From positions 248,001-312,000 of the forward strand of contig NZ_SEMC01000001.1 of assembly GCF_004153195.1 (NCBI RefSeq): a stretch of 64,000 nucleotides of DNA, read 5' to 3'. Positions 1 to 7,875 of this stretch are shown piece after piece. The DNA is from Sporolactobacillus sp. THM19-2. Its GTDB lineage: Bacteria > Bacillota > Bacilli > Bacillales > Sporolactobacillaceae. The notes under the pieces were generated by a model. It was given only the letters and a program-made list of their open reading frames with translations, ran no database searches and was not told where the DNA came from. The translations under genes were made by a program, and so were the position numbers. Position 1 is the stretch's first letter. Every line of letters starts with the position of its first letter.

Positions 1-736
1 GGGACGGAAGATCCGTAAAGCTTTTTTACCGGCTGAGAAGGGCTGGCAGATGTTCTCGGCGGATTATTCTCAAATAGAACTGCGTGTTCTCGCACATATT
101 GCTGATGATGATCATTTGAAACAGGCCTTTATCGATGGACTGGATATCCATACCAAAACCGCGATGGACGTTTTCGGCGTGGATCGTGAGAGCGTCACAC
201 CGCTGATGCGGCGGCATGCCAAGGCTGTAAATTTCGGTATTATTTACGGGATCAGTGATTATGGACTCTCGCAGAACATCGGCATTACACGGAAACAGGC
301 AGGAAAGTTTATTGAAAAATATCTCGAAAGTTATCCCGGAGTTCAGCGTTATATGAAAGAAATTGTCGAAAGCGCAAGAAGAAATGGTTATGTGACGACA
401 TTACTCAATCGGAGACGCTATCTTCCTGATATCCGAAGCAGAAATTTTAACAGGCGCAGTTTTGCAGAAAGAACCGCAATGAATACACCGATTCAGGGCA
501 GTGCGGCCGACATCATCAAGCAGGCGATGATCAATATGGACCAGCGTCTTGAAGCATTGCATCTTCAATCGCGTATGCTTCTCCAGGTGCACGACGAACT
601 TATTTTCGAAGTTCCTGAGGAGGAGCTTGAAACTATGAAACAGGTTGTTCCTGAGATTATGGAGCATGCCATTGAACTGACTGTACCCCTGAAAGTAGAA
701 TGCGCCTGCGGTCCGACATGGTATGATGCCAAATAA
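1..736 (+). CDS. polA: DNA polymerase I, C-terminal part
   Basis: This is the 3' end of polA; the frame is open from base 2 and gives 244 residues, so the 5'-3' exonuclease part and most of the protein lie outside the window. The visible part is the family A polymerase palm and fingers. It contains the motif A segment DYSQIELR near residue 20, the O-helix region KAVNFGIIYG with its essential lysine and tyrosine, and motif C QVHDEL near the end. The enzyme fills gaps in excision repair and Okazaki fragment processing. It heads the polA-mutM-coaE order known from Bacillus. The family assignment is certain from these motifs. Confidence 0.97.
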   Translation, partial: GRKIRKAFLPAEKGWQMFSADYSQIELRVLAHIADDDHLKQAFIDGLDIHTKTAMDVFGVDRESVTPLMRRHAKAVNFGIIYGISDYGLSQNIGITRKQAGKFIEKYLESYPGVQRYMKEIVESARRNGYVTTLLNRRRYLPDIRSRNFNRRSFAERTAMNTPIQGSAADIIKQAMINMDQRLEALHLQSRMLLQVHDELIFEVPEEELETMKQVVPEIMEHAIELTVPLKVECACGPTWYDAK

Positions 737-780
737 CGGGTACAGGTCATTCTTTGCGGGAAAAAGATAAGAAAAACGAA

Positions 781-813
781 GCTGGCCATTCTGCAACCGG
801 CCAGCCGTTTTTT
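781..813 (+). terminator. Terminator or attenuator between polA and mutM
   Basis: A perfect 7-bp stem (GCTGGCC at 781-787 with GGCCAGC at 799-805) is followed by six T at 808-813. It ends only about 8 bases before the mutM ribosome binding site at 821-826, so it may attenuate read-through from polA rather than end the operon. Confidence 0.65.
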
Positions 814-834
814 AACATACAGAGGGGAAATATT

Positions 835-1674
835 ATGCCTGAGTTACCTGAGGTAGAGACGGTGAAAAGGACATTAAATCAGCTTGTCATCGGGAAGACG
901 GTGAAAAGTGTCGAAGTACGCTGGAAGAAAATCATTCGCAGACCGGAAGATACGGACGCATTTTGCCGTTTGTTGCGCGGACAGACTATTCATCATGTTG
1001 GTCGAAGAGGAAAATTTCTGCTGATCTATTTTGACCGGTATGTACTGATTTCTCATCTGCGCATGGAAGGAAGATACAGGCTGGATCCGGAATCTGAACC
1101 GGTTGATCAATATACGCATGTCATCTTCCACTTTACCGATCGGACGGCACTCCGTTACCGGGATGTCCGTAAATTTGGGACGATGCACTTATTTAAAAAA
1201 GGAGAGGAGTGGAATCAGCTTCCACTGAATAAGCTCGGCCCGGAACCCTTCTCCCCGTCGTTTACAGCCGATACTCTGGCTGCGGCCTGTCGAAAAACAT
1301 CAAGACCGGTTAAACCTTTTCTTCTTGATCAGTCAATCGTCGTCGGACTGGGGAATATTTACGTAGATGAGGCCCTGTTCCGGGCAGGAATTCATCCTCT
1401 GAGTCCGGCATCTTTCCTGACGAAGCGTGATATTTCCAGACTCTTCAGGGCTATCGTTGGTACTTTGAAAGCAGCGATAAAAATGGGTGGAACCAGTATC
1501 CGGACATTTGTAAACAGCCGGGGAGAAATGGGCTTTTTCCAGCAGAAACTGCAGGTTTACGGACGCGCCGGAGAGCCTTGTCTAAACTGCGGAACTCTGA
1601 TTGAAAAAATAAAAGTTGACGGGCGGGGTACACACTTCTGTCCATCCTGCCAGAGAAGAAGGCGCGCCAGATGA
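835..1674 (+). CDS. mutM: Formamidopyrimidine-DNA glycosylase
   Basis: This bifunctional base-excision glycosylase and AP lyase removes 8-oxoguanine and other oxidised purines. The protein has 279 residues. It begins MPELPEVE, where the proline after the initiator Met is the catalytic nucleophile and Glu3 is the catalytic acid in this family. The C-terminus carries a four-cysteine zinc finger (CLNC...CPSC). The start at 835 was chosen because the free N-terminal proline is obligatory and AGAGGGG lies 9 bases upstream; an upstream in-frame ATG at 754 is not used. The stop overlaps the coaE start, indicating translational coupling. Confidence 0.97.
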   Translation: MPELPEVETVKRTLNQLVIGKTVKSVEVRWKKIIRRPEDTDAFCRLLRGQTIHHVGRRGKFLLIYFDRYVLISHLRMEGRYRLDPESEPVDQYTHVIFHFTDRTALRYRDVRKFGTMHLFKKGEEWNQLPLNKLGPEPFSPSFTADTLAAACRKTSRPVKPFLLDQSIVVGLGNIYVDEALFRAGIHPLSPASFLTKRDISRLFRAIVGTLKAAIKMGGTSIRTFVNSRGEMGFFQQKLQVYGRAGEPCLNCGTLIEKIKVDGRGTHFCPSCQRRRRAR

Positions 1675-2291
1675 TCATCATTGGGCTCACAGGAGGAATC
1701 GCCAGCGGGAAAAGCACCCTGTCCGCCTGGCTGAATCGGCATCATTATCCGCTGATCGATGCGGACCGGATTTCCCGTGAGGTTGTCGAGCCGGGGAGTG
1801 GTGCACTGAAGCAAATTGCGGATGCTTTCGGCCCGCATATCCTGCACAAGGATGGTTCTCTTGACCGGCAGGCGCTTGGCAGGATTATTTTTACAGATAA
1901 GGAGAAACGGCGAAGGCTGAATGAAATGCTGCATCCCCTGATTCGTGCGCGTATGAGGAAAGAAATTTCCACCTTCAGGAAGCTCGGCGCACCGGTCGTT
2001 TTTCTCGATGTCCCGCTGCTTTTTGAAGGCGGTCTGGATCACTGGGCGGATAAGACGATCGTTGTCACGGTGAACCGGGAAAATCAGTTGCACAGACTTA
2101 TGACGAGAAACGGATTAAGTCGATCGCAGGCAGAAACACGTATAGCAGCACAGATGCCGCTTAAGGAGAAAGAGCGAAAAGCGAGCGCTGTGATCGATAA
2201 TAACGGGTCCATCCGGCAGACAGAAGAACAAATGGCTGCCCTGCTTAAACTCTGGGGCATCTCCTGCTGCCCGGATAACCGGAGAATTTAG
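1671..2291 (+). CDS. coaE: Dephospho-CoA kinase
   Basis: This enzyme catalyses the last step of coenzyme A biosynthesis, phosphorylating dephospho-CoA on the ribose 3' hydroxyl. The 206-residue protein has a P-loop at residues 8-16 (GGIASGKST) and the DADRISREVVEPG substrate segment seen in the family. Its ATG overlaps the mutM stop codon by four bases. The adjacency mutM-coaE is conserved in Bacillales. Length and motifs are normal for the family. Confidence 0.96.
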   Translation: MIIIGLTGGIASGKSTLSAWLNRHHYPLIDADRISREVVEPGSGALKQIADAFGPHILHKDGSLDRQALGRIIFTDKEKRRRLNEMLHPLIRARMRKEISTFRKLGAPVVFLDVPLLFEGGLDHWADKTIVVTVNRENQLHRLMTRNGLSRSQAETRIAAQMPLKEKERKASAVIDNNGSIRQTEEQMAALLKLWGISCCPDNRRI

Positions 2292-2361
2292 CCAGACCTT
2301 TTCATACGTAACCGTGTAGGATAAAATAAAAGTAATATATACCACAATAAGAGGTGGGAAA

Positions 2362-2850
2362 ATGCGCTGTCCAAGCTGCAGGAAAGATGGGACAAAAGTG
2401 CTGGACTCTCGTCCTGTTAACAGCGGACGGGCTATTCGGAGACGCAGAGAATGTGAATTCTGTCATTATCGTTTCACAACTTTTGAGAAGGTTGAAGAAA
2501 TGCCGCTTGTCGTTGTCAAAAAGGGAGACAACCGGGAAGCATTCAGCAGAGATAAAATTCTGCGCGGCCTGATTAAAGCCTGTGAAAAAAGGCCGGTGCC
2601 GCTTGAGCAGCTTGAGGATCTGGCAAACAGTGTTGAAAAAAAGCTGCGCGACCAGGGGCGTTCAGAGGTCAACAGCCATGAAATCGGTGAACTGGTGATG
2701 AATGAACTGGCAAAAGTAGATGAAGTGGCTTATGTCCGTTTTGCATCCGTTTATCGTCAGTTTAAAGATATTAATGTTTTTGCCCGCGAGATACAGGAAC
2801 TGAAAGATCAGCTGGAAAAAGAAAAAGGCAGCAAATCAGATCACTCCTGA
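2362..2850 (+). CDS. nrdR: Transcriptional repressor NrdR
   Basis: NrdR represses ribonucleotide reductase genes in response to the nucleotide bound in its ATP-cone. The 162-residue protein has an N-terminal zinc ribbon with Cys3, Cys6, Cys31 and Cys34, an arginine-rich DNA-binding stretch (residues 26-29), and an ATP-cone domain from about residue 46. A GAGGTGG ribosome binding site lies just before the ATG. It precedes dnaB-dnaI as in Bacillus, which fits a role in matching dNTP supply to replication. No ribonucleotide reductase gene lies in this window. Confidence 0.96.
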   Translation: MRCPSCRKDGTKVLDSRPVNSGRAIRRRRECEFCHYRFTTFEKVEEMPLVVVKKGDNREAFSRDKILRGLIKACEKRPVPLEQLEDLANSVEKKLRDQGRSEVNSHEIGELVMNELAKVDEVAYVRFASVYRQFKDINVFAREIQELKDQLEKEKGSKSDHS

Positions 2851-2913
2851 ATGTGTGTCAGTCTCTCCGTCGTTTCCGCTGATTGACAAAGGATGAGGGG
2901 AGGATGCAGTGCA

Positions 2914-4287
2914 ATGCTGCAATCATGGAAAGAAATTTTGCCCGGCGATCATTATGCGGTCCGATCAGTCGGGATTCTTCATTTCTATGACCAGAAAATT
3001 ATTACGAGTTTGTATCAGCCGCTGGTTGGAATTGAAGCCACAAGCCTGTATTTTACCCTCTGGCAGGAGCTGGATGCGTCTGTACAGGGGATTCTGTCCA
3101 CTCACCACCATCTGATGAGTGTGATGAATCTGTCACTTGATCGGATCCTTAAGGCAAGAAAGAAACTGGAGGCTGTCGGACTGATACAGACGTTAAAGAA
3201 AAAGCAGTCCGACCCGGGCCTGTTTCTATACCGGCTTTTTCCTCCAATGACGCCCGCCCGTTTTTTTCATGATGACCTTCTGAGTGTGTTCCTCTATCAT
3301 CAGATCGGGTCGCGTGATTTTAAAAAGCTGGCGCAGCTTTTCGAAGTGAAAACCATTCGCATGGACGAGTTCCAGGATCTTTCGGCAGCATTCGATGATG
3401 TTTTCGAATCCCTTCCTTCGGGGGAGGTTTCTGAGGAAAAAGCAGCAACACCTGATGGGACATCCTGGGAAGGACGTGCGGAATCGGGGCAGATTCATCT
3501 GCGCAAACCATTCAATTTTCAAGAACTGAGGGGTTACCTTTCCGATGCTATACTGACTGAGGATGCGCTGACCGATGAAGTCAAGGCAGCCGTTGAAAAA
3601 CTGGCATTTGTCTATCAGACAACGCCCTTTGATATGAGCCGGGCAATTGAATCGGCCTCACTTCATACCGGTATCGTTGATATCGAGATGCTCCGGAAAG
3701 AGGTCAGAGACTTCTACAAACTGGAACATGGTCCGGAAGAAATGCCTGCCCTGTACGACCGAACCCAGCCGTCATCACATAGTGAAATGAAAGGTAAAGA
3801 ACCACGTAATGAGGAAGAGCAGCTGATCGCCTGGTACGAAACCAATTCGCCTTACCAGCTGCTTGAACAGCTTGGGTATGGCAGTCGTCCGGCGGCGCCG
3901 GACCTCAGACTGGTTGAGAATCTGATGTTCGACACGAAACTGCCCCCCGGTGTAATTAATGTATTGATTGATTATGTGGCGAAAGTCAACGATAATAATT
4001 TAAATAAATCTTTTGTCGAAAAAATAGCCGCCCAATGGTCCCGGGCAAATGTCCGGACAGTTCGTGAGGCGATGTTTGTGGCAAGAGAGGAGAAAAGAAA
4101 ACGGGATGATCAGAAACAGTCTCCCGTTAAAAAGACGAACCGTCCGCGCCGGACAGCCGAGCGTGTGCATCATGAGGTTGTCCCGGAATGGATGAAAGGG
4201 AAAAGTCATGAAACAAAGGACAAAGTCTCTGAAGAAGAAGCCAGAAAAAGAGCCAAATGGCTGGAAGATTACCTGAACAGCATCTGA
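2914..4287 (+). CDS. dnaB: Replication initiation and membrane attachment protein DnaB
   Basis: This is the Bacillus-type DnaB, not the replicative helicase of the same name in E. coli. With DnaD and DnaI it loads the DnaC helicase at oriC and at stalled forks. The 457-residue protein contains the DnaB/DnaD-type helical domain, with the C-terminal segment LIDYVAKVNDNNLN...VEKIAAQW typical of the DnaD/DnaB2 fold. The start at 2914 is preferred because GGGAGG lies 10 bases upstream; the in-frame ATG at 2893 lies upstream of that site. dnaI follows 23 bases downstream. Confidence 0.93.
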   Translation: MLQSWKEILPGDHYAVRSVGILHFYDQKIITSLYQPLVGIEATSLYFTLWQELDASVQGILSTHHHLMSVMNLSLDRILKARKKLEAVGLIQTLKKKQSDPGLFLYRLFPPMTPARFFHDDLLSVFLYHQIGSRDFKKLAQLFEVKTIRMDEFQDLSAAFDDVFESLPSGEVSEEKAATPDGTSWEGRAESGQIHLRKPFNFQELRGYLSDAILTEDALTDEVKAAVEKLAFVYQTTPFDMSRAIESASLHTGIVDIEMLRKEVRDFYKLEHGPEEMPALYDRTQPSSHSEMKGKEPRNEEEQLIAWYETNSPYQLLEQLGYGSRPAAPDLRLVENLMFDTKLPPGVINVLIDYVAKVNDNNLNKSFVEKIAAQWSRANVRTVREAMFVAREEKRKRDDQKQSPVKKTNRPRRTAERVHHEVVPEWMKGKSHETKDKVSEEEARKRAKWLEDYLNSI

Positions 4288-4310
4288 AGCTATTTGCCGG
4301 GAGTGGGAAA

Positions 4311-5243
4311 ATGGAGCCGATCAAATCACTGATGAAAGGTCTCATAGGCCAGCAGGAACTTCAACGTCGTACGGAAAAAATAAGAAAAATTCTAATAGAA
4401 AACCCGAAAATCCGGTCATTTATGGACCAAAATCCACAAATTGACCAGGAAAAATGGACCAGACATCTGCCCGAACTGTATCAGTTTGTCGAGGAATGGC
4501 AACATTGTGCCCATTGTCCGGGCCTTGAGCAATGTCCCAATATGATGAAGGGATTTCGCCCGGAACTGATTAATGATCATGGCGATCCGGCTTTGACTTT
4601 CAAAGCCTGTCCTCTGCTTCGTGAAGATCAGAACAGGCGTCGTCAAAGCAGGTTGATTCGCAGTTACTATGTGCCCAAAGAAATACTGAGCGCAACATTT
4701 AAAACCATTGACAAAAATGAAGTGGGGCGTCAGGAAGCGCTGAAAGCGGCTGGTGATTTTGTCCGTGATTATCTTAAAGATCCGGAAACAGCCAAGGGGC
4801 TGTATCTATGCGGTGAATTCGGAGTTGGAAAGACCTATCTGATGGGGGCAATTATGAATAGTCTTGCTCAGAAACGTCATGTCGCCTCTCTGATCATTTA
4901 TGTCCCTGATTTCTTCAGAGAAATTAAGGGCGCCATTCAGGATAATACCGTTGATTCCAAACTGGATGTGCTGAAAAAAACGCCCGTTCTGATTCTGGAT
5001 GATATTGGTGCAGAGACGATGACACCCTGGGTACGTGATGAGGTGCTGGGCAGTGTCCTTCAATATCGCATGATGGAGCATCTGCCCACTCTGTACACCT
5101 CTAATTTTAACTATGATGAGCTGGAAAACCACTTTTCCTATTCTCAGAAAAGCGGGATAGAAAATGTCAAAGCCAAACGAGTGATGGAACGTATTCGACA
5201 TTTTACTAAATTGATTCAGATGGATGGCAAAAATCGAAGATAA
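4311..5243 (+). CDS. dnaI: Helicase loader DnaI
   Basis: DnaI is the AAA+ loader that places the replicative helicase ring on DNA at initiation and restart. The 310-residue protein has an N-terminal helicase-binding domain with zinc-ligand-type residues Cys66, His68, Cys69, Cys75 and Cys100. Its C-terminal ATPase has a Walker A at 168-175 (GEFGVGKT) and a Walker B ILDDIGAE. The ATG at 4311 follows a GGGAGTGGG site; a longer in-frame start at 4257 would overlap dnaB and add unrelated residues. A strong terminator follows directly. Confidence 0.95.
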   Translation: MEPIKSLMKGLIGQQELQRRTEKIRKILIENPKIRSFMDQNPQIDQEKWTRHLPELYQFVEEWQHCAHCPGLEQCPNMMKGFRPELINDHGDPALTFKACPLLREDQNRRRQSRLIRSYYVPKEILSATFKTIDKNEVGRQEALKAAGDFVRDYLKDPETAKGLYLCGEFGVGKTYLMGAIMNSLAQKRHVASLIIYVPDFFREIKGAIQDNTVDSKLDVLKKTPVLILDDIGAETMTPWVRDEVLGSVLQYRMMEHLPTLYTSNFNYDELENHFSYSQKSGIENVKAKRVMERIRHFTKLIQMDGKNRR

Positions 5244-5249
5244 ATCAGT

Positions 5250-5275
5250 GCGGCAAGGGTTGCCGCTTTTTTTTT
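5250..5275 (+). terminator. Terminator after dnaI
   Basis: A 7-bp GC-rich stem (GCGGCAA with TTGCCGC) and three-base loop are followed by nine T. It closes the polA-to-dnaI gene group. Repeat copy A starts immediately after the T-run. Confidence 0.9.
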
Positions 5276-5488
5276 CCCGCATGAACGGGCAGGTCCACCT
5301 CCGGGTCATGCGGGTAAACGAATTGGCCGGGCAGGGGATACCTTGCTGTAAAATCCCGCCGGATTCAACAACGAATAATCCGATTCGTGGGGGATGCGCA
5401 GGCTAAAATGCGTACGTCCTATCGCAACGCCTGCACGAAAACGTCCTGTACGCTCGGGCTCCCCACTGATTGACGTTTCACTTTATTT
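5276..5488 (+). repeat. Dispersed intergenic repeat, copy A (full length)
   Basis: About 210 bases that align with 55397-55609 (copy B) and, in shortened form, with 45640-45738 (copy C). Shared blocks are CCCGC.TGAACGGGCAGGT at the left end, a GGGTCATG box, an AAACGAA box, two ACGTCCT boxes about 30 bases apart, and CTGATTGA near the right end. It has no convincing reading frame, as the copies differ by indels. It fills the gap between dnaI and ytxC. Confidence 0.85.
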
Positions 5489-5569
5489 TCCAGATGGTTT
5501 TTTTATACGTATGATTCGTTCCTTCCACCCATATAGTTGTAAAAAGAATAGGACGGGGAGGAAGAATCA

Positions 5570-6394
5570 TTGGATATTGTGTTTGAGACAAGGCAGGAAG
5601 CGGTTGAATTTTACAGGAGTATGCCGTCTGCTTACAGACAGGATGTCCGTGTACTGCTGTTTAACAGCCGTCTGGCCATATTTCCGGAAACGGGCACCGA
5701 CTGGAGGACTTTATCTTCCCTGATAACAAAATATATCATAGGGAAATATGAGAACGGCTGGCTGTATAACATCATCGAGAAATATTATTTTTTTAAGGAT
5801 CCGGGAGAGAAAACAGCCATCATGAATATTATCACGGCCATTCTCGCCGGTGAAAAAAACGATCTTCCGCGCATGGAGACACTGCCGGACCGGAAACAGC
5901 TGATTCAGGAGGCGCTGGAGGGTGTTTTGACGGAACACAGTACCCTCTCTTTTGCGTCCATTTTACATTTCCGACTCACTTCATATAAGCGGACATTGCG
6001 ACGGATCACCGAGCTGGCCATTGATGAATATAAGCTGGAGCAGGAATATCAGGTTTTTATTGATAAGCTGCGCCGGATTATCCGCGCGTACAAACCGCTT
6101 TGTGAAAAAATCGAAGTCTATGATGATGAACCGTTCAAAATCTTTGACGAAAATCACCGGCTGATCCGCAATGTACAGTCTGTACGCTCCTTTTATCCGT
6201 TACTCAGACAATGGGGGATCGACGCGGAGCCCTCCATAATCCTGAGCCTGATCGCTCTGGCACCGGAGCAGGTAGTCATTTTTACAGATCGTCCGGAACA
6301 CAGCATTATGAAAACACTGAGTACAGTATTTGAAGATCGGGTTTTTTTCTTTCCACGGGAAGTTCAGACGGAGCATGGAGCGGGACTTCATTGA
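5570..6394 (+). CDS. ytxC: Putative sporulation protein YtxC
   Basis: This is a 274-residue member of the YtxC family, found in spore-forming Bacilli between dnaI and thrS; its biochemical function is unknown. It starts with TTG at 5570, with GGGGAGG eight bases upstream. The sequence is rich in charged residues and aromatic residues and has no signal peptide or clear membrane segment. The assignment rests on position in the conserved dnaB-dnaI-ytxC-thrS order and on general resemblance in length and composition. Confidence 0.85.
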   Translation: MDIVFETRQEAVEFYRSMPSAYRQDVRVLLFNSRLAIFPETGTDWRTLSSLITKYIIGKYENGWLYNIIEKYYFFKDPGEKTAIMNIITAILAGEKNDLPRMETLPDRKQLIQEALEGVLTEHSTLSFASILHFRLTSYKRTLRRITELAIDEYKLEQEYQVFIDKLRRIIRAYKPLCEKIEVYDDEPFKIFDENHRLIRNVQSVRSFYPLLRQWGIDAEPSIILSLIALAPEQVVIFTDRPEHSIMKTLSTVFEDRVFFFPREVQTEHGAGLH

Positions 6395-6413
6395 AAAAAG
6401 GCAGAATTAAGGG

Positions 6414-6442
6414 TTTACAAAATGAATGACCAGGGATATACT
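6414..6442 (+). promoter_or_regulatory. Sigma-A promoter of the first tiny transcript
   Basis: TTTACA at 6414-6419 and TATACT at 6437-6442 are separated by exactly 17 bases. Predicted transcription starts near 6449, 28 bases before the ATG of the 22-codon reading frame. Confidence 0.8.
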
Positions 6443-6476
6443 GGAAAAAGCGAAACAAATGAAGGAGGCCATCGCA

Positions 6477-6545
6477 ATGATGACTGAAAATGTCAGAACG
6501 ACTACAGCATCAACTGAATACGATTTGACGATGGTCCCGGCATGA
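6477..6545 (+). CDS. 22-residue peptide of unknown function
   Basis: A tiny reading frame (ATG ATG ... TGA) that would make MMTENVRTTTASTEYDLTMVPA. It has everything a gene needs: a near-consensus promoter at 6414-6442, a full AAGGAGG site at 6462-6468 nine bases before the ATG, and an intrinsic terminator ending at 6616. The predicted transcript is only about 165 bases. The peptide is polar with many Thr and no membrane segment. It could be a real small protein or the translated part of a regulatory RNA. I know no family for it. Confidence 0.55.
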   Translation: MMTENVRTTTASTEYDLTMVPA

Positions 6546-6586
6546 ACTGACAGTGAGACAGATAAAAAAATTGAACTGAAGAACAG

Positions 6587-6616
6587 CCGCAGGCCACCGG
6601 TATCTGCGGTTTTTTT
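6587..6616 (+). terminator. Terminator of the 22-codon transcript
   Basis: A CCGCAG/CTGCGG stem with an 11-base loop is followed by seven T. A second, weaker hairpin with five T follows at about 6637-6667. Confidence 0.85.
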
Positions 6617-6744
6617 GCGCTCTTTTTTCTGAAAGACCGCGGATCCGTAATGGACTGCGGCCTTTTTGCGTCTTGTGTATAAGGTTGTCCCGCCGGTGCG
6701 GGATACCTTTATATAAATACAATGAAAACAGGAGGCATTGAAAG

Positions 6745-6987
6745 ATGCAACAGCTTGCAGTGAAAGCGCCCCGTACCATTGCGGGGAAGAATTTTTTGAG
6801 AGAAACCATCCCGGTACAGGGAGGAGGGAAACGAATGCTGAGTATAAACTTTCTGACCATCAGTCTGACGGTATCAGTCAGACCGTCCAGGTCAAGAATT
6901 CGGCGCTATGAGGACAATAAACGGATTAAACGGCTGCGGGAAGATATGCTGAACCGGCGGGCTGAGATGTCACGTTATCTTTATTAA
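6745..6987 (+). CDS. YrzI-like small protein (80 or 50 residues)
   Basis: The frame has two starts, each with a strong ribosome binding site: ATG 6745 with AGGAGG nine bases upstream (80 residues) and ATG 6835 with GGAGGAGGG just upstream (50 residues). The 50-residue product begins MLSINFLTISLTV and ends with a Lys/Arg-rich helix and SRYLY. That layout resembles the small Bacillus YrzI family: a short hydrophobic N-terminus and a basic tail ending in Tyr. The first 30 residues of the longer form have no such match, so the internal start may be the main one. The family call is from memory of the pattern. Confidence 0.6.
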   Translation: MQQLAVKAPRTIAGKNFLRETIPVQGGGKRMLSINFLTISLTVSVRPSRSRIRRYEDNKRIKRLREDMLNRRAEMSRYLY

Positions 6988-7024
6988 TGCGAGCATGAAA
7001 AATACGTTACAGGGGGAGATTAGA

Positions 7025-7096
7025 ATGATGAAATATAAGGTATATGTATTCAGAAAATCAGAGGCAGTACGTAAAGCGGGTATGATCATCCGGTGA
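7025..7096 (+). CDS. 23-residue basic peptide of unknown function
   Basis: ATG ATG ... TGA encoding MMKYKVYVFRKSEAVRKAGMIIR. GGGGGAG lies at 7012-7018, six bases before the first ATG, and a very strong terminator follows at 7099-7147. It sits 37 bases after the YrzI-like frame and is probably co-transcribed with it. The peptide has a beta-prone start (KYKVYVF) and a basic second half. Tiny downstream frames like this are part of the B. subtilis yrzI operon, but I cannot match the sequence itself. Confidence 0.5.
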   Translation: MMKYKVYVFRKSEAVRKAGMIIR

Positions 7097-7098
7097 CT

Positions 7099-7147
7099 GC
7101 CGGCAGCCGGCCGACCCTCAGGGTTGTGCCCGGCTGCCGGCTTTTTT
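7099..7147 (+). terminator. Strong terminator after the tiny-ORF cluster
   Basis: An 11-12 bp GC-rich stem (GCCGGCAGCCGG with CGGCTGCCGGC) followed by six T. Confidence 0.92.
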
Positions 7148-7224
7148 CTCTACAGCATGAGCGTATCATCTGGATGATGGATATGGTACGATAAAGACAA
7201 TGAATCTGAACAGGAGGGATCTTT

Positions 7225-7803
7225 TTGAAGAGAATACTTGTGCTTCTTGCTGAGGGCTTTGAAGAAACAGAAGCAGTCACAGCGATTGATGTACTCCGCA
7301 GAGGCGGTGTGGAAGTGGTTCTGTGCTCTCTTGGCGGCAAACTGGTCGAAGGTTCCAGACATATAGTGATTCAGGCAGATACGGACATCAACAGTTCCGG
7401 ACTGAAAGATTTTGACGGTATTTATCTGCCGGGAGGAACGAAAGGGGCAACAACACTCCGGGATGATGAACGTGTTCAGGAGCTGATCCGCTATTATCAT
7501 GACAGTGGGAAAAAAGTAGCGGCCATTTGTGCAGGACCGATTGCCCTGGAACGTACCGGTATATTGAAAGGTGAAACGGTGACCAGCAATCCGGATTTCA
7601 GGAGCCATATCAAAGATGCGGATTATTCAGAAGATCCGGTCGTTGTCTCCGGGAATATTATTACTTCGAGAGCAGCCGGGACGACGCTCCCGATGGGTCT
7701 GGAAATTCTGCGTCAGCTCGGACTGACTGAGAAAGCAGAACAGGTCAGTAAAGACATGCTGTTTGATTTTCTGATGACGAATAAGGAGAAAATAAAAGCG
7801 TAA
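7225..7803 (+). CDS. DJ-1/PfpI family protein
   Basis: This 192-residue protein belongs to the DJ-1/ThiJ/PfpI superfamily, close to the YajL/DJ-1 type. It has Glu residues at 14-15 (GFEETEA) and the nucleophile-elbow cysteine Cys102 in AAICAGP, the residues that make the reactive cysteine site. Members act as protein or nucleotide deglycases or stress chaperones; the exact role here cannot be read from sequence. Translation starts at TTG 7225, with AGGAGGG seven bases upstream. It is a single gene between a strong terminator and the thrS leader. Confidence 0.9.
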   Translation: MKRILVLLAEGFEETEAVTAIDVLRRGGVEVVLCSLGGKLVEGSRHIVIQADTDINSSGLKDFDGIYLPGGTKGATTLRDDERVQELIRYYHDSGKKVAAICAGPIALERTGILKGETVTSNPDFRSHIKDADYSEDPVVVSGNIITSRAAGTTLPMGLEILRQLGLTEKAEQVSKDMLFDFLMTNKEKIKA

Positions 7804-7840
7804 ACCAGGCCCGGACGTTTTATCGTTCTTTTGGGGTCAC

Positions 7841-7869
7841 TTGATTTTCCTTCATGGGGAGCCTATAAT
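7841..7869 (+). promoter_or_regulatory. Sigma-A promoter of the thrS T-box leader
   Basis: TTGATT at 7841-7846 and TATAAT at 7864-7869 with a 17-base spacer. Predicted start near 7876. Confidence 0.85.
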
Positions 7870-7875
7870 CAGTTT

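Noticed and set aside
5276-5488. The dispersed repeat as an insertion sequence or CRISPR array
   Set aside because: No transposase frame, no terminal inverted repeats or target duplications that I can see, and no regularly spaced short repeats.
5224-5723. Two short plus-strand frames after dnaI (5224-5406 and 5394-5723)
   Set aside because: They lie in repeat copy A and the start of ytxC in the wrong frame; the repeat copies do not preserve a reading frame.
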